The notes: generated by a model from the letters alone, not told the origin. A stretch of DNA of 64,000 bases from Agromyces sp. 3263 (GCF_031456545.1 NZ_JAVDUV010000002.1:434001-498000); one strand, 5' to 3'. Positions 39,670 through 54,093 are shown, counted from the first letter of the stretch. Translations and numbers: made by a program.

Positions 39670-41628
39670 TCAGGGCACCTCGGGATCGTCGAACCGCACC
39701 CGGAGCACCGGCGGGCGGCGCGCGGGGCGGCCGGCGATCGGCCGGCGCCGCTCGGTGGCGACCCGGATCATCTCCGCCCGGAGCTCCCGCGCGACGCGTG
39801 CGCCGGCCGCGTAGTCGAAGCGTACGATCGCCCGCTCCAGCCCGTCGTCGTCGGCGGGCACCGGCCCGAGGACGTCCACCCCGTCGAGGTCGGCCACCGA
39901 CTCCGCCGCCCTGGCCACCGACGCATGCGCCGCCGTCACGCTCGCCACCCTGACCGCGGGTGGGAACCGGAGCGCGCGACGCGCCTCGAGCTCCGTCGCC
40001 GCCCACTCGGGCTGCCGCCACATCGACAGCGCCGAGGCGAGCGCTCCACCGACCCCGACGAGGTGCACGGTGGCCCCGGGTGCGGCCAGCGCCGCGGCAT
40101 TCGACCACCAGCGCAGGCAGTCCTCGGCGACGCGCAGGGACTCGCGCAGCAGCATCCGCTCACCGTCGAGGAGGAGCACGGCACGGTAGCCGCCCTCGGC
40201 GATCGGCTCGGCGCCACGGGTCGCCACGACGAGCGCCGGCTCGGCGGACACGCGCAGCACCGGTCGCTCGCCGTCGGAGAGGATCACCCTGGTGCGCGGG
40301 AAGGCCCGGCCGAGCTCGTCGGCGGTGCGGCTCGCCCCGACGGTGACCGCGCGCAGCTTCGTGCCGTCGCACACCGGGCACCGCCACGCGCTCGCGCTCG
40401 TGCCGCAGAGCACGCATCGGGGCTGGCCACCGCTGCGGGGCACCCCGAGCGCTCCCCCGCAGGCCGTGCATCGGGCGGGCTCGCGGCACCGATCGCACGC
40501 GAGCAGCGGGGCGTTGCCCGGCCTCGCGACCTGCACGAGCACCGGTCCCTCGCGCACGGCCTCCTGCGCCTGTCGCCAGGCGACCGACGGAATGCGCGCC
40601 GATCCCGGCTCGGGCGTGGCCTGCTGCTCGGTCGGGATGACGCGCGGCCGCACGTGCTTCAGGGGCGCGACGTCGTGCACCCAGCCGACGGCGACCAGTC
40701 GCTCGACCTCGACGCTGCGGGTGTGGGCCGCGAACAGCAGCGCCGCGCCGCTCTGCTCCTGCCGCACCAGCGCCGCGTCGCGCGGGTGCACCCCGGGCGC
40801 CAGCGGCTCGTTCATGAGGCTGTCGCCGTCGTCCCACAGCGCGATGAGTCCGAGGCGGGGTGCCGGCGCGTACACCGTCGACCGGTTGCCGACGATGATG
40901 CGGGCCTCGTCGCCGGTGGCGTCGAGGAACGACCGATAGCGGTTCCCGCCGGACTGGCGGGCGTCGGTGCGCAGAACCCGGCGAGGGTCGACGGATGCCG
41001 CGAGCACGAGTTCGAGCTGCTCCTGGTCGCGGTAGTCGGGCACGACGAGCAGGGCCGAACGGTCGGCGGCCAGCGTGTGTGCCGCGGCCTGCGCGAGCGT
41101 GACCGCCCACGCGCCGACCCACTCCCCGGTGGGGAGGCGGAGCGGGCGCGGATCGGCGCGGAGCGACATCCGCTCGCCGCGCTCGATGCCGGCCTCGACG
41201 CGACCCGCCTCGGCGCCATGCACGGGCGGCGGCGCCTCGGGCAGGTCCCCCGGCTCGCCGGGGGCGGACAGCCAGGATCGCTCCACCCGCACGTAGCGGC
41301 TCGGGATGGCGAGACGGAGCACGTCGCTCGCATTGCCTGCTGCGCGGTCGGCGACCGCACGGGCGAGCGCCCAGACCTCGGGCACCAGCAAGGGGACCTC
41401 GGACACGATGTCCTCGACCTCGCTCAGTGTGCCGCCGTACTCGCTCTCGTCCGCGAGCTCGACGAGCCAGCCGTTCGCGATGCGCCCGCCGGTGCGGAGG
41501 GGCACCCGCACGCGCACGCCCGGACGCGCCGAGGCGCGCAGCCGTTCGGGAACCGAGTAGTCGAAGAGCTGGTCGAGCTGCGGCAGCGGCGAATCGACGA
41601 GCACCCTGGCGACGGTGCCGCCCGGCAT
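39670..41628 (-). CDS. priA: PriA-like primosomal protein with degenerate helicase motifs
   Basis: PriA recognises stalled forks and reloads the replisome. The 652-residue protein has the N-terminal 3'-end-binding domain (DSPLPQLDQLFDYSVPERL, PGVRVRVPL) and four intact CxxC zinc pairs (C378/381, 387/390, 405/408, 417/420). Where active PriA has Walker A GVTGSGKTE, this one reads GEWVGAWAVTL (about 168-178), and the DEEH Walker B is WDDGD (about 265-269). It is therefore very unlikely to hydrolyse ATP or unwind DNA. The same loss is known in other actinobacterial PriA proteins. ATG one base after the metK stop. Confidence 0.9.
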   Translation of the reverse strand: MPGGTVARVLVDSPLPQLDQLFDYSVPERLRASARPGVRVRVPLRTGGRIANGWLVELADESEYGGTLSEVEDIVSEVPLLVPEVWALARAVADRAAGNASDVLRLAIPSRYVRVERSWLSAPGEPGDLPEAPPPVHGAEAGRVEAGIERGERMSLRADPRPLRLPTGEWVGAWAVTLAQAAAHTLAADRSALLVVPDYRDQEQLELVLAASVDPRRVLRTDARQSGGNRYRSFLDATGDEARIIVGNRSTVYAPAPRLGLIALWDDGDSLMNEPLAPGVHPRDAALVRQEQSGAALLFAAHTRSVEVERLVAVGWVHDVAPLKHVRPRVIPTEQQATPEPGSARIPSVAWRQAQEAVREGPVLVQVARPGNAPLLACDRCREPARCTACGGALGVPRSGGQPRCVLCGTSASAWRCPVCDGTKLRAVTVGASRTADELGRAFPRTRVILSDGERPVLRVSAEPALVVATRGAEPIAEGGYRAVLLLDGERMLLRESLRVAEDCLRWWSNAAALAAPGATVHLVGVGGALASALSMWRQPEWAATELEARRALRFPPAVRVASVTAAHASVARAAESVADLDGVDVLGPVPADDDGLERAIVRFDYAAGARVARELRAEMIRVATERRRPIAGRPARRPPVLRVRFDDPEVP

Positions 41629-41629
41629 G

Positions 41630-42823
41630 TCAGAGCCCGGCGGCCGCGCGGAGGTCGTCGACGCGGTCGAGCCGCTCCCAGGTGAACTCGGGAAGCTCGC
41701 GGCCGAAGTGGCCGTAGCTCGCCGTCTTCGCGTAGATGGGCCGCAGCAGGTCGAGGTCGCGGATGATCGCGGCGGGTCGGAGATCGAACACCTCGCGGAT
41801 CGCGCCGATGATCCGCTCGTCGGGCACGTGCGCCGTGCCGAACGACTCGACGTACAGGCCCACGGGCGCGGCCTTGCCGATCGCGTAGGCCACCTGCAGC
41901 TCGAGGCGGTCGGCGAGCCCGGCCGCCACGGCGTTCTTCGCGACCCAGCGCATGGCGTAGGCCGCCGAGCGGTCGACCTTCGAGGGGTCCTTGCCGCTGA
42001 AGGCGCCGCCGCCGTGACGGCTCGCGCCGCCGTACGTGTCGATGATGATCTTGCGGCCGGTGAGGCCGGCGTCGCCCTGGGGCCCGCCGATCTCGAAGCG
42101 GCCCGTGGGGTTGATCAGCACCGAGAGGTCGGGACGTGCCAGTTCGACCGTGTCGAGCACCGGGCGGATCACGAGCTCCTCGACCTCGGCCCGCAGCTGC
42201 TCGGTGGCGACGGCCGGCGAATGCTGCGTCGAGAGCACCACCGTCTCGATCGTGCGCGGCACCTGCCCGTCGTACCCGACGGTGACCTGCGTCTTGCCGT
42301 CGGGTCGGAGGTAGTCGAGTTCGCCCTGCTTGCGCACGGTGGCGAGCCGCTCGGCCAGGCGGTGCGCGAGCCAGATCGGCACCGGCATGAGCTCTGGCGT
42401 CTCGCGCGTGGCATAGCCGAACATGATGCCCTGGTCGCCCGCGCCCTGCATGTCGAGCGCGTCGACGCTGGCCCGCTCGCGCGCTTCGAACGCGTGGTCG
42501 ACGCCCTGCGCGATGTCGGGCGACTGCCCGCCGATCGAGACGGAGACGCCGCAGGAGCGGCCGTCGAACCACACGTCGGACGAGTTGTAGCCGATCGACG
42601 TCACCCGCTCGCGCACGATCGCCGGGATCTCCACGTACCCCGAGGTCGTCACCTCGCCCGCGACGTGCACGAGGCCGGTCGTCACGAGCGTCTCGACCGC
42701 GACCCGGCTGTGCGGGTCGACCGTGAGGAGGGCGTCGAGGATCGTGTCGGAGATCTGGTCGCAGATCTTGTCGGGATGGCCCTCGGTGACGGATTCGGAG
42801 GTGAAGAGTCGAAGTGCGCTCAT
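41630..42823 (-). CDS. metK: S-adenosylmethionine synthetase
   Basis: Makes SAM from methionine and ATP. 397 residues with [20 protein letters not shown], the [15 protein letters not shown] motif and the P-loop-like [22 protein letters not shown] overlaps the coaBC stop (ATGA). No SAM riboswitch can fit upstream because the genes overlap. Confidence 0.98.
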   Translation of the reverse strand: MSALRLFTSESVTEGHPDKICDQISDTILDALLTVDPHSRVAVETLVTTGLVHVAGEVTTSGYVEIPAIVRERVTSIGYNSSDVWFDGRSCGVSVSIGGQSPDIAQGVDHAFEARERASVDALDMQGAGDQGIMFGYATRETPELMPVPIWLAHRLAERLATVRKQGELDYLRPDGKTQVTVGYDGQVPRTIETVVLSTQHSPAVATEQLRAEVEELVIRPVLDTVELARPDLSVLINPTGRFEIGGPQGDAGLTGRKIIIDTYGGASRHGGGAFSGKDPSKVDRSAAYAMRWVAKNAVAAGLADRLELQVAYAIGKAAPVGLYVESFGTAHVPDERIIGAIREVFDLRPAAIIRDLDLLRPIYAKTASYGHFGRELPEFTWERLDRVDDLRAAAGL

Positions 42824-44073
42824 GTGGTCCCGTGTTCCTTCGTGGTGTCGGCGGCGAACGCCGCGGTCGTCGATTCCGAGACAACCACGTCGAGGATGAC
42901 ATGGGCCACTGATGACTTCGTTCCGTGTGCTCGTGTGACGACCTCGCCGTCAGGTCCGATCACGACGACGCGGTTCTCGTCGCTCGCGAACCCCTCGGTC
43001 CAGCCGACCCGGTTCACGACGAGCACGTCGGCGCCCTTCGCCTCGCGCTTCGCCCGGCCGAGGGCGAGGAGCCGGTCGTCGTCGGGCTCGGTCTCTGCCG
43101 CGAAGCCGACGAGCAGCGTGCCGTCGTGGGGCGCGTGTCCGAGGCCGGCGAGGATGTCGGGGTTGCGCACGAGCTCGAGCGTCATGCCGCCGTCCCCGGC
43201 GTCCTTCTTCAGCTTCGACTGGCTCACGTCGGCGGGCCGGTAGTCGGCGACGGCCGCGGCCATGATCACGACGTCGGCGGCGCGTGCGGCCTCCGTCACC
43301 GCCTGCTGCAGCTCGAGCGCGGTCGAGACCGGGCGGATGTCGCAGCCGGCCGGATGAGCGACCTCGAGGTTCGCTGCGATGAGCGTGACCTCGGCTCCGC
43401 GCGCGCGCGCCGCCTCGGCGATCGCGACGCCCTGCTTGCCGCTGGAACGGTTGCCGAGGAACCGCACGGGATCGAGCGGCTCGCGAGTGCCGCCGGCCGT
43501 GACCACGACGCGGCGGCCCGCGAGGTCGTATCGGCCGGATGCCGCGGCGCGCTCGAGTGCGGCGGCCACGATGACGTCGGGCTCTTCCATGCGGCCGGGT
43601 CCGCTGTCGGCACCGGTCAATTGGCCCACTGCCGGCCCCACGATCGTGACACCGCGCTCGCGCAAGGTGGCGATGTTGGCCTGCGTGGCCGGATGCCGCC
43701 ACATCTCGGTGTGCATGGCGGGCGCGATGACGACGGGCGCCTCGCTGGCCAGCACGGTGTTGCCCAGGAGGTCGTCGGCGAGGCCTGTCGCGAGCTTCGC
43801 GATGGAGTTCGCGGTGGCCGGCGCGATCACGATGAGGTCGGCAGCCTGCCCGATCGCGACGTGGCGCACCTCGGCGACACCCTCGTAGAGGTCGGTGTGC
43901 ACCGGGTTGCGCGAGATCGCCTCGAGCGTGGGACGACCCACGAACCGGAGCGCACCCTCGGTCGGCACGACGTGGACGTCGTGGCCGGCGAGCACGAGCG
44001 CGCGGACCACACCGACGGCCTTGTACGCCGCGATGCCGCCCGTGATGCCGACGACGATGTTGAGCGGCGACAT
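42820..44073 (-). CDS. coaBC: Phosphopantothenoylcysteine decarboxylase / phosphopantothenate-cysteine ligase
   Basis: Bifunctional CoA enzyme. The N-terminal CoaC flavoprotein (about 1-180) starts [18 protein letters not shown] and has the substrate-binding PAMHTEMW region. The C-terminal CoaB ligase (about 185-400) has [24 protein letters not shown] and AAVADYRP. 417 residues. Ten bases after rpoZ, the common rpoZ-coaBC order. Confidence 0.97.
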   Translation of the reverse strand: MSPLNIVVGITGGIAAYKAVGVVRALVLAGHDVHVVPTEGALRFVGRPTLEAISRNPVHTDLYEGVAEVRHVAIGQAADLIVIAPATANSIAKLATGLADDLLGNTVLASEAPVVIAPAMHTEMWRHPATQANIATLRERGVTIVGPAVGQLTGADSGPGRMEEPDVIVAAALERAAASGRYDLAGRRVVVTAGGTREPLDPVRFLGNRSSGKQGVAIAEAARARGAEVTLIAANLEVAHPAGCDIRPVSTALELQQAVTEAARAADVVIMAAAVADYRPADVSQSKLKKDAGDGGMTLELVRNPDILAGLGHAPHDGTLLVGFAAETEPDDDRLLALGRAKREAKGADVLVVNRVGWTEGFASDENRVVVIGPDGEVVTRAHGTKSSVAHVILDVVVSESTTAAFAADTTKEHGTT

Positions 44074-44083
44074 CCGGGACGTG

Positions 44084-44341
44084 CTATTCGCCGATGGGGC
44101 GGAGCCGGAGCTTGTCCTCGTTGATCTCGTGGAGCGCGACCGACAGCGGCTTGTCGTCGATCGACGAGTCGACCAGCGGGCCGACGTTGTCGAAGAGGCT
44201 GCCCTCGTGGAGGTCGGCGTAGTAGTCGTTGATCTGGCGGGCCCGCTTGGACGCGAAGATCACGAGCTGGTACTTCGAGTCGACCTTGGAGAGCAGGTCG
44301 TCGATGGGCGGGTCGATGATGCCGGACAGCTTCTCAGCCAT
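44084..44341 (-). CDS. rpoZ: RNA polymerase omega subunit
   Basis: Small subunit that chaperones beta-prime. 85 residues, with the conserved [26 protein letters not shown] core. ATG with AAGGAG about 9 bases upstream. It sits between gmk (63 bases away, with a small GCGCAC/GTGCGC hairpin) and coaBC, the usual order. Confidence 0.96.
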   Translation of the reverse strand: MAEKLSGIIDPPIDDLLSKVDSKYQLVIFASKRARQINDYYADLHEGSLFDNVGPLVDSSIDDKPLSVALHEINEDKLRLRPIGE

Positions 44342-44404
44342 GGACAGACTCCTTAGAACGGAACGTGCGCACGTCGGTGCGCGGAAACCTTCGGCCCGGG
44401 CAGC

Positions 44405-45373
44405 TCAACGCCGACCCTTGCGGGGCCGCATCAAGTCTACGACCTTTTGCGCGGCCTCGCCGACCTCGTGGTTGACGACCTGGTGGTCGAACTCGTCGAC
44501 GGCAGCCAACTCGACCTTCGCGGTCTCCAGCCGGCGCTGCTGCTCGGCCGGGCTCTCGGTGCCCCGACCCACCAGCCGGCGGACGAGTTCGTCCCAGGTC
44601 GGCGGCAGCAGGAAGACGAGGGTGGCCTCGGGCATCGCCCGGCGAACGGCGCGTGCGCCCTGGATGTCGATCTCCAGCAGCACGCTGTTGCCCGCGGCGA
44701 TCGCCTGCTCCACCGGACGTCGCGGCGTGCCGTAGCGGGAGGCGTTGTGGACGGTGGCCCACTCGAGCAGTTCGCCCGCCTCGACCATGCGGTCGAACTC
44801 CGTATCGTCGACGAAGTAGTAGTGCTCGCCCTCGACCTCGCCCGGTCGGGGCGCCCTCGTGGTGGCCGACACCGAGAGCCGGACGTCGGGGTGGTGCCGC
44901 CGGATGTACGACGCCACCGTGCCCTTGCCGACCGCCGTGGGACCGGCGAGCACGACGAGCCGGTCCCCCGTGCCGCCGTGATCGGCGACCCAGTCGGCGA
45001 CGAACTCGCGGAGGCGACGGCGCTGAAGCCGGCCGAGACCGCCGAGCCGCTTCGACGTCGCGATCCCGAGGTCCTGCATGATCCGGGCGCTCTTCGTGGC
45101 GCCGATGGCGGGGATCGACGTGAGGAACTCTGGCACGCGGAGGCGGCCCTCGACGCCCTCGGGCTCCTCATAGGCGGCGCGCAGCACGTCGAGCGGGCTG
45201 CGGACGCCGTCGGCGACCTGGCCTTTCACGGCCGCCCGCGCGCGGCGGGCGGCGACGGCGGCGCGGGACGCGGCGACGCGATCGACCTCGGGCGGGCTCG
45301 ACGCGGTCGCGGGCTTCCCGCCCTCGGCGATCGAGTCCGCCGTGTCGGTGGTGGTCGTGGTCGTGTCAGGCAA
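44405..45373 (-). CDS. gmk: Fusion of actinobacterial integration host factor (mIHF) and guanylate kinase
   Basis: A 322-residue fusion. Residues about 30-125 match mIHF, the actinobacterial nucleoid DNA-binding protein (AARRARAAVKGQVADG, VPEFLTSIPAIGATKSARIM, LGIATSKRLGGLGRLQRRRL). Residues about 137-322 are guanylate kinase, which turns GMP to GDP: Walker A GPTAVGKGT at 144-152, SVSATTRAPRPGE, YYFVD and EIDIQGA. In mycobacteria mihF and gmk are adjacent separate genes; here they are one frame. The first 28 residues are a Thr-rich linker-like tail. Start inferred as TTG at 45373, with GGAG 6 bases upstream and an 8-base overlap with pyrF; no ATG or GTG is better placed. Confidence 0.92.
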   Translation of the reverse strand: MPDTTTTTTDTADSIAEGGKPATASSPPEVDRVAASRAAVAARRARAAVKGQVADGVRSPLDVLRAAYEEPEGVEGRLRVPEFLTSIPAIGATKSARIMQDLGIATSKRLGGLGRLQRRRLREFVADWVADHGGTGDRLVVLAGPTAVGKGTVASYIRRHHPDVRLSVSATTRAPRPGEVEGEHYYFVDDTEFDRMVEAGELLEWATVHNASRYGTPRRPVEQAIAAGNSVLLEIDIQGARAVRRAMPEATLVFLLPPTWDELVRRLVGRGTESPAEQQRRLETAKVELAAVDEFDHQVVNHEVGEAAQKVVDLMRPRKGRR

Positions 45374-46246
45374 CCGCGGCTCCGTACTCGTCGGCACGAC
45401 GCGCGATGGCGTCGGCCAGTCCATCGGGCCCCGCCATCAGGAGGGACCGCGACTCGTTCGCCACGACGCCGCCCGCGAAGCCGCCGAATCGGGAGCGGAG
45501 CTCGCGCGGCTCGGCGCCCTGGTGGCCGAATCCGGGCGCGAGCACCGGCAGGCCCGGGCGCGGCGGCTCGGCCTCGATGTCGATGCCCGCGGCGGGGAGG
45601 TCGGTCGTCGCCCCGAACACCACGCCGATGGAGCCGAGCGCGTGGCTCGAGGCATCCGCTCGGCCCTGGTTCCAACTGATCACACCGTCGGTGATGGCCT
45701 GCGCCACCGACGACCCGGCCCGGCTCGACTGCTGGAGGACGGCGCGCTGGATGGCGGCGGCCTCGGGATTCGAGGTGGCGGCGAGCACGAACAGGCCCTT
45801 GCCCGCCGCCTCGGCCGAGACCATGACCTGCTCGATCGAGCCCAGGCCCTGGAACGCGCTGATCGTCATGGCATCGGCTTCGAGGCTCGAACCCGGGCGC
45901 AGCCACGCCTCGCCGTACGCCTCCACCGTGGAGCCGATGTCGCCACGCTTCGCGTCGGCGATCACGAGGAGGCCGGCGTCACGGGCCTCGGCCAGGAGGC
46001 GCTCGAGCACCGCGTAGCCCGCGGCGCCATGTCGCTCGAAGAACGCCACCTGCGGCTTCACGATGCCGATGAGGCCGGATGCCGCCTCGATCGCGCGGAG
46101 CCCGAACTCGCGGACCCCCTCCGCGGAGTCGGGCTGCCCCCACGCGTCGAGCACCGACCCGTGCGGGTCGAGCCCGAGGCAGAGGTGCCCGTAGGCCGCG
46201 AAGACCGCCTCGAGCCGCTCGCCGAACGGGATCACGCCGGAGCCGT

Positions 46247-46250
<4 letters not shown>
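45366..46250 (-). CDS. pyrF: Orotidine 5'-phosphate decarboxylase (type 2)
   Basis: Last step of UMP synthesis. 294 residues of the longer actinobacterial type: [31 protein letters not shown] and the catalytic Lys/Asp block [13 protein letters not shown], then [14 protein letters not shown] at the phosphate site. ATG overlaps the carB stop (ATGA), so it is the distal gene of the pyr operon. Confidence 0.97.
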
Positions 46251-49536
<3,286 letters not shown>

Positions 49537-49537
<1 letters not shown>

Positions 49538-50694
49538 CAGGCGTTGGTCTCCTTGCTCGCGATGACCATGTCGCGGAACCGGTCGAAGAGGTAGTTCGCG
49601 TCGTGCGGGCCGGCCGCCGACTCGGGGTGGTACTGCACCGAGAACGCCGGGATGTCGAGGCAGTTGAGGCCCTCGACGACGTTGTCGTTGAGGTCGTAGT
49701 GGCTCACCTCGACGCGGCCGAAGCCCTCGGCCGAGTCGCTCACCCGGTCGATCGGGGCGTCGACGGCGAAGCCGTGGTTGTGCGACGTGATCTCGACGCG
49801 GCCGGTGGCCTTGTCGAGCACGGGCTGGTTGATGCCGCGGTGGCCGAAGGGCAGCTTGTAGGTGCCGAAGCCGAGGGCCCGGCCGAGCAGCTGGTTGCCG
49901 AAGCAGATGCCGAAGTAGGGCAGCCCTTCGCGCAGCGTCGTGCGCAGGAGGTCGACATGGCGGTCGGATGCCCCGGGGTCCCCCGGTCCGTTCGAGAAGA
50001 ACAGCGCGTCGGGTGCCATCGCGAGCACCTCCTCGGCGGTGATCGACTGCGGGACCACGTGTACGTCGAAGCCGCGCTCGGCGAGGTACTTGAGCGTCGA
50101 GGTCTTCACGCCGAGGTCGAGGACCGCGACCGAGCCGACGCGCTCTCCCTCGGCGGGCAGGGAGTAGGCCTCGGTGGTCGAGACCGTGCCCGAGAGGTTC
50201 AGGCCCGTCATCTCCTCGCCGGCCAGCACGAGCTCGAGCTGCTCCCCGTGGGTGAGCAGCGCGGCGTCGCCCGAGAAGATGCCTGCGCGCATCGCGCCGG
50301 CGGAGCGGATATGGCGGGTGACCGCGCGGGTGTCGATGCCGCTGATGCCGACGATGCCGGCCGCCTCGAGGTCGTCGTCGAGGCTGCGCTGCGCGCGGAA
50401 GTTCGAGACGACGCGGGAGGGGTCGCGCACGACGAATCCGGCGACCCAGATCCGCGACGACTCCATGTCCTCGTCGTTCGCGCCCGTGTTGCCGATGTGC
50501 GGCGCGGTCATCATGACGATCTGGCCCGCGTACGACGGGTCGGTCAGCGTCTCCTGGTAGCCGGTCATGCCGGTCGCGAAGACCGCTTCGCCGAGGGTGC
50601 GCCCACGGGCGCCGTATGCGCGACCCTCGTAGCGGCGTCCGTCCTCGAGCACGAGCACGGCGGGGTCCGACGTGCGGGTTGGGGTCTCAGTCAT
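49537..50694 (-). CDS. carA: Carbamoyl phosphate synthetase small subunit
   Basis: Glutaminase subunit feeding ammonia to CarB. 385 residues: N-terminal small-subunit domain ([22 protein letters not shown]) and a class I amidotransferase domain with nucleophile Cys in [23 protein letters not shown] and the His-Glu pair in [15 protein letters not shown] overlaps the upstream membrane protein gene by 8 bases. Confidence 0.97.
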
Positions 50695-51238
50695 CCGAGG
50701 CCTCGCTCTCCTTCTCCGGCCGCGATGCGGCACGCGCCGCGGCGATGTCGTTGACGGCGGCGATGATGCGCGCCGAGTCGCCCGAGTAGCGGGCCCTGAG
50801 ATAGCTGTCGACGTGGGGAGCCCGAGCATCGGGATCGGCCACGTGCGCGATCCACGTGATCGCGACGAGTCCCTCGGGCTCCACCCCGCGATCGATGGCG
50901 AAGCTCGCCTCCCCCGCCGACACGATGCGCTCGGCGGGCAGGAAGCTCGCAGACTCGCCGGCGACCCGCAGCACGACGCCCTCGGCCGCGATCTCGATGC
51001 GCGCGGCGCCCCGGAACGCGAGCCCGTGCACGGCGAGCCGCTCGAGCGGCTCGCCCGTCGGAGTCGTGGCGACGTAGAGCACCTCGGTCTCGAGCAGGAA
51101 CGAGCCGAGCGCGGCGGGCAGCGGGTAGGACGTGAGGGACTCGTCGCGTCGGGTGCGACGCCGCCACGACCGCAGCATGAGCCACGCGGCGACCGCCACG
51201 ATGGCCACGGAGATGAGCACGCCGATCCACTTATCCAC
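50687..51238 (-). CDS. PH-like domain membrane protein
   Basis: 183 residues with one N-terminal membrane helix (about 5-22), a basic [11 protein letters not shown] stop-transfer segment, and a soluble beta-rich domain (about 40-150) resembling the PH-like proteins found between pyrC and carA in many actinobacteria. The C-terminus is charged. Function unknown. Overlaps of 8 bases with both pyrC and carA mean it is translated as part of the pyr operon. Confidence 0.85.
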   Translation of the reverse strand: MDKWIGVLISVAIVAVAAWLMLRSWRRRTRRDESLTSYPLPAALGSFLLETEVLYVATTPTGEPLERLAVHGLAFRGAARIEIAAEGVVLRVAGESASFLPAERIVSAGEASFAIDRGVEPEGLVAITWIAHVADPDARAPHVDSYLRARYSGDSARIIAAVNDIAAARAASRPEKESEASDD

Positions 51239-52574
51239 GGGCCACCTCCGCTGCGGCGTCCGCGCGCCGTGCGACCTCGTCGGCCGGGCGCACCGCGCCG
51301 TCGGCGTACGTGGCGTAGCCCGCGTGGAAGGTGGCGACGACGCGGCCGGGCAGCCGACGGCCGAGGTACGGCGAGTTCACGCTGCGTCCGGCGAGACGCT
51401 CGAGCGAGAAGTCGGATGCCGCGGCCGGGTCGTAGAGCGTGACCTCGGCCGGTGATCCGGCTACCAGTGCCTGGCCATGCCCGGTGAGCCGGCCGATGCG
51501 GGCCGGCGTCGCGGACATGACCCGCGCGACATCCGACCAGCTCAGCAGGCCGTTCTCGACGACGGCGGCGTGCACGACGGCGAGGGCGGACTCGAGCCCG
51601 ACCATGCCGTTCGCCGCGGCATCCCACTCGCTCTCCTTGGCCTCGACCGGGTGCGGCGCGTGATCGGTCGCGACGATGTCGATCGTGCCGTCGGCGAGGG
51701 CGGCACGGAGGGCCTCGACGTCCTCGGCACGGCGGAGCGGCGGGTTCACCTTGAACCGCGGGTCGTAGCTGGCGACGAGGTCCTCGGTGAGCAGCAGGTG
51801 GTGCGGGGTGACCTCGGCGGTCACGGCGATGCCGCGGGCCTTCGCCCAGCGGATCACCTCGACGGACCCGGCCGTGGACACGTGGCAGACGTGCAGGCGA
51901 CTGCCGACGTGCTCGGCGAGCAGCACGTCGCGCGCGATGATCGACTCCTCGGCGACCGCGGGCCAGCCGGCGAGCCCGAGTTCGCCGGAGAGGGCGCCCT
52001 CGTTCATCTGGGCGCCCTGCGTGAGCCTCGGCTCCTGGGCGTGCTGCGCGATCAGCCCGTCGAAGGCCTTCACGTACTCGAGGGCGCGCCGCATCAGCAG
52101 CGGGTCGGCGACGCAGAACCCGTCGTCGCTGAAGACCCGCACGTTCGCACGAGACCGGGCCATCGCCCCGAGCTCGGCCAGCTGCTCGCCCTTGAGGCCC
52201 ACCGTGACCGCGCCGATGGGCTGCACCGTCGCGTAGCCGGCGGCGCGGCCGAGGCTCGCCTCCTGCTCGACGACGCCGGCCGTGTCGGCGACCGGGAACG
52301 TGTTGGCCATGGCGAAGACTGCGGTGAAACCGCCCGCCGCTGCGGCCTGGGTGCCGGTGAGCACCGTCTCGCTCTGCTCGTAGCCGGGCTCACGCAGGTG
52401 GGTGTGCAGGTCGACGAGGCCGGGGAGGGCGATGAGGCCGTCGGCTTCGACGACCGTCGCGCCCGCGGCATCCGCGATGCGACCGACCTCGGCGATGGCG
52501 CCGCCGTCGAGGAGGAGATCGGCCCGCTCCCCCGACGGCAGCGTCGCACCGGTGATGAGGATGCGCTCGGTCAT
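51231..52574 (-). CDS. pyrC: Dihydroorotase
   Basis: Third step of UMP synthesis; zinc amidohydrolase of the class I type (447 residues). Metal ligands are in [24 protein letters not shown] and [13 protein letters not shown]. Overlaps the pyrB stop in ATGA, which couples it to PyrB. Confidence 0.97.
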   Translation of the reverse strand: MTERILITGATLPSGERADLLLDGGAIAEVGRIADAAGATVVEADGLIALPGLVDLHTHLREPGYEQSETVLTGTQAAAAGGFTAVFAMANTFPVADTAGVVEQEASLGRAAGYATVQPIGAVTVGLKGEQLAELGAMARSRANVRVFSDDGFCVADPLLMRRALEYVKAFDGLIAQHAQEPRLTQGAQMNEGALSGELGLAGWPAVAEESIIARDVLLAEHVGSRLHVCHVSTAGSVEVIRWAKARGIAVTAEVTPHHLLLTEDLVASYDPRFKVNPPLRRAEDVEALRAALADGTIDIVATDHAPHPVEAKESEWDAAANGMVGLESALAVVHAAVVENGLLSWSDVARVMSATPARIGRLTGHGQALVAGSPAEVTLYDPAAASDFSLERLAGRSVNSPYLGRRLPGRVVATFHAGYATYADGAVRPADEVARRADAAAEVARG

Positions 52575-53524
52575 CGGGCTTCACCCCGTTCGCCGGACAG
52601 CAGCAGGTAGAGGGCGGCCATTCTCACTGATACTCCGTTCGCGACCTGCTCACGCACCGTCGACTGCGGCGAGTCGGCGGCGCGGGCGGCGATCTCCAGC
52701 CCGCGGTTCATCGGGCCGGGGTGCATGACCATCGTAGTCGGGGGCAACCGGTCGAACCGGGCATCGTCGAGGCCCCAGGTCCGGGCGTATTCGCGGCTGT
52801 TCGGGAAGAACGCCGCGTGCATGCGCTCCGCCTGGATGCGCAGCATCATCACGACGTCGGGGTCGCCCTGCAGGGCCGCGTCCAGGTCGTAGCCCACCCG
52901 GGCGGGCCAGGCCGACGTGTCCACGGGAACCAGCGTCGGCGGTCCGACCAGCTCGACCTCTGCGCCGAGGGTGGTCAGGAGCCACACGTTCGACCGGGCC
53001 ACGCGGGAGTGCAGGATGTCGCCGACGATCACCACGTGCACGCCGTCGAGCCCGCGCCCACGTGAGGCGGCGCCGTGCAGGCGCCGACGGATGGTGAACG
53101 CGTCGAGGAGCGCCTGGGTCGGATGCTCGTGGGTGCCGTCGCCGGCGTTCACGACGCCCGCGTCGATCCAGCCGCTGGTCGCGAGGGTCTGCGGGGCGCC
53201 CGACGCGTGGTGGCGGATGACGACCCCGTCGGCGCCCATGGCCTGCAACGTCTGGGCGGTGTCCTTCAGGCTCTCGCCCTTCGAGACGCTCGAGCCCTTG
53301 GCGCTGAAGTTGATCACGTCGGCCGAGAGGCGCTTCGCCGCGGCCTCGAACGAGATTCGAGTGCGCGTCGAGTCCTCGAAGAAGAGGTTCACGACCGTCT
53401 TGCCTCGCAGGGTGGGGAGCTTCTTCATCTCCCGCTCCTGCACGGCCGCCATGTCCTCCGCGACGTCGAGCAGCGCGATCGCCTCGTCGCGGGCGAGGTC
53501 CTTGGTCGACAGGAGGTGGCGCAT
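52571..53524 (-). CDS. pyrB: Aspartate carbamoyltransferase catalytic subunit
   Basis: Joins carbamoyl phosphate and aspartate. 317 residues, carbamoyl-phosphate site [33 protein letters not shown] and [13 protein letters not shown]. No PyrI regulatory subunit is present, as usual in Gram-positives. ATG overlaps the pyrR stop by one base (TGATG). Confidence 0.98.
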   Translation of the reverse strand: MRHLLSTKDLARDEAIALLDVAEDMAAVQEREMKKLPTLRGKTVVNLFFEDSTRTRISFEAAAKRLSADVINFSAKGSSVSKGESLKDTAQTLQAMGADGVVIRHHASGAPQTLATSGWIDAGVVNAGDGTHEHPTQALLDAFTIRRRLHGAASRGRGLDGVHVVIVGDILHSRVARSNVWLLTTLGAEVELVGPPTLVPVDTSAWPARVGYDLDAALQGDPDVVMMLRIQAERMHAAFFPNSREYARTWGLDDARFDRLPPTTMVMHPGPMNRGLEIAARAADSPQSTVREQVANGVSVRMAALYLLLSGERGEAR

Positions 53525-54063
53525 CAGTCGTCGCCCCCGTCGATCGTGACCGCGTCGTCGCCGTCGATCTCGGCGAGGCGCACGTTGATCCGTTCGCGCG
53601 CCGAACTCGGCAGGTTCTTGCCGACGAAGTCCGCGCGGATGGGGAACTCGCGGTGGCCGCGATCGACGAGCACCGCGAGGCGCACGGCGCGCGCGCGGCC
53701 GAGGTCGGCCAGCGCGTCGAAGGCGGCGCGGATGGTGCGGCCCGAGTAGAGCACGTCGTCGACGAGCACGACGGTGGCGCCGTCGATGCCGCCCTCGGGC
53801 ACGGAGGTGGGCTGGGGCGCCCGGACCGGATTGCGGCCGAGGTCGTCGCGGTACATGGTCACGTCGAGGGACCCGGTCGGCACCTCGGATGCCGCGATAC
53901 GGCCGATGATCGTCGCGAGGCGCTCCGCGAGCACCGCGCCACGCGTGGGAATGCCGAGGAGCACGAGCCGTTCGGCCCCGCGATTGGACTCGAGGATCTC
54001 GTGGGCGATGCGAGTGATCGCCCGATCGATGTCAGCCTGCTGCAGCACGGTGCGCACAGCCAT
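53524..54063 (-). CDS. pyrR: PyrR: pyr operon RNA-binding regulator / uracil phosphoribosyltransferase
   Basis: A 179-residue PRT-fold protein that senses UMP and binds pyr mRNA; family members also have uracil phosphoribosyltransferase activity. The PRPP loop is [17 protein letters not shown] and the N-terminal region has [20 protein letters not shown]. First gene of the pyrimidine operon. The leader has a PyrR-type hairpin (54078-54093) directly before AAGGGAG, so it probably represses its own translation, and by coupling the operon, when UMP is high. Confidence 0.97.
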   Translation of the reverse strand: MAVRTVLQQADIDRAITRIAHEILESNRGAERLVLLGIPTRGAVLAERLATIIGRIAASEVPTGSLDVTMYRDDLGRNPVRAPQPTSVPEGGIDGATVVLVDDVLYSGRTIRAAFDALADLGRARAVRLAVLVDRGHREFPIRADFVGKNLPSSARERINVRLAEIDGDDAVTIDGGDD

Positions 54064-54077
54064 GCGGACTCCCTTCT

Positions 54078-54093
54078 CCGCCTCACTGGACGG
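54078..54093 (-). promoter_or_regulatory. PyrR-binding hairpin in the pyr operon leader
   Basis: On the mRNA CCGUC-CAGUGA-GGCGG forms a 5-bp stem with a six-base loop, and the UCCAGUGAGG core matches the PyrR binding-loop consensus (UCCAGNGAGG). It ends 3 bases before the AAGGGAG ribosome binding site of pyrR (54069-54075). There is no terminator/antiterminator pair, so translational repression, as described in mycobacteria, is the likely mode. Confidence 0.8.

Noticed and set aside
42820..42840. SAM riboswitch for metK
   Set aside because: metK overlaps the end of coaBC, leaving no leader.
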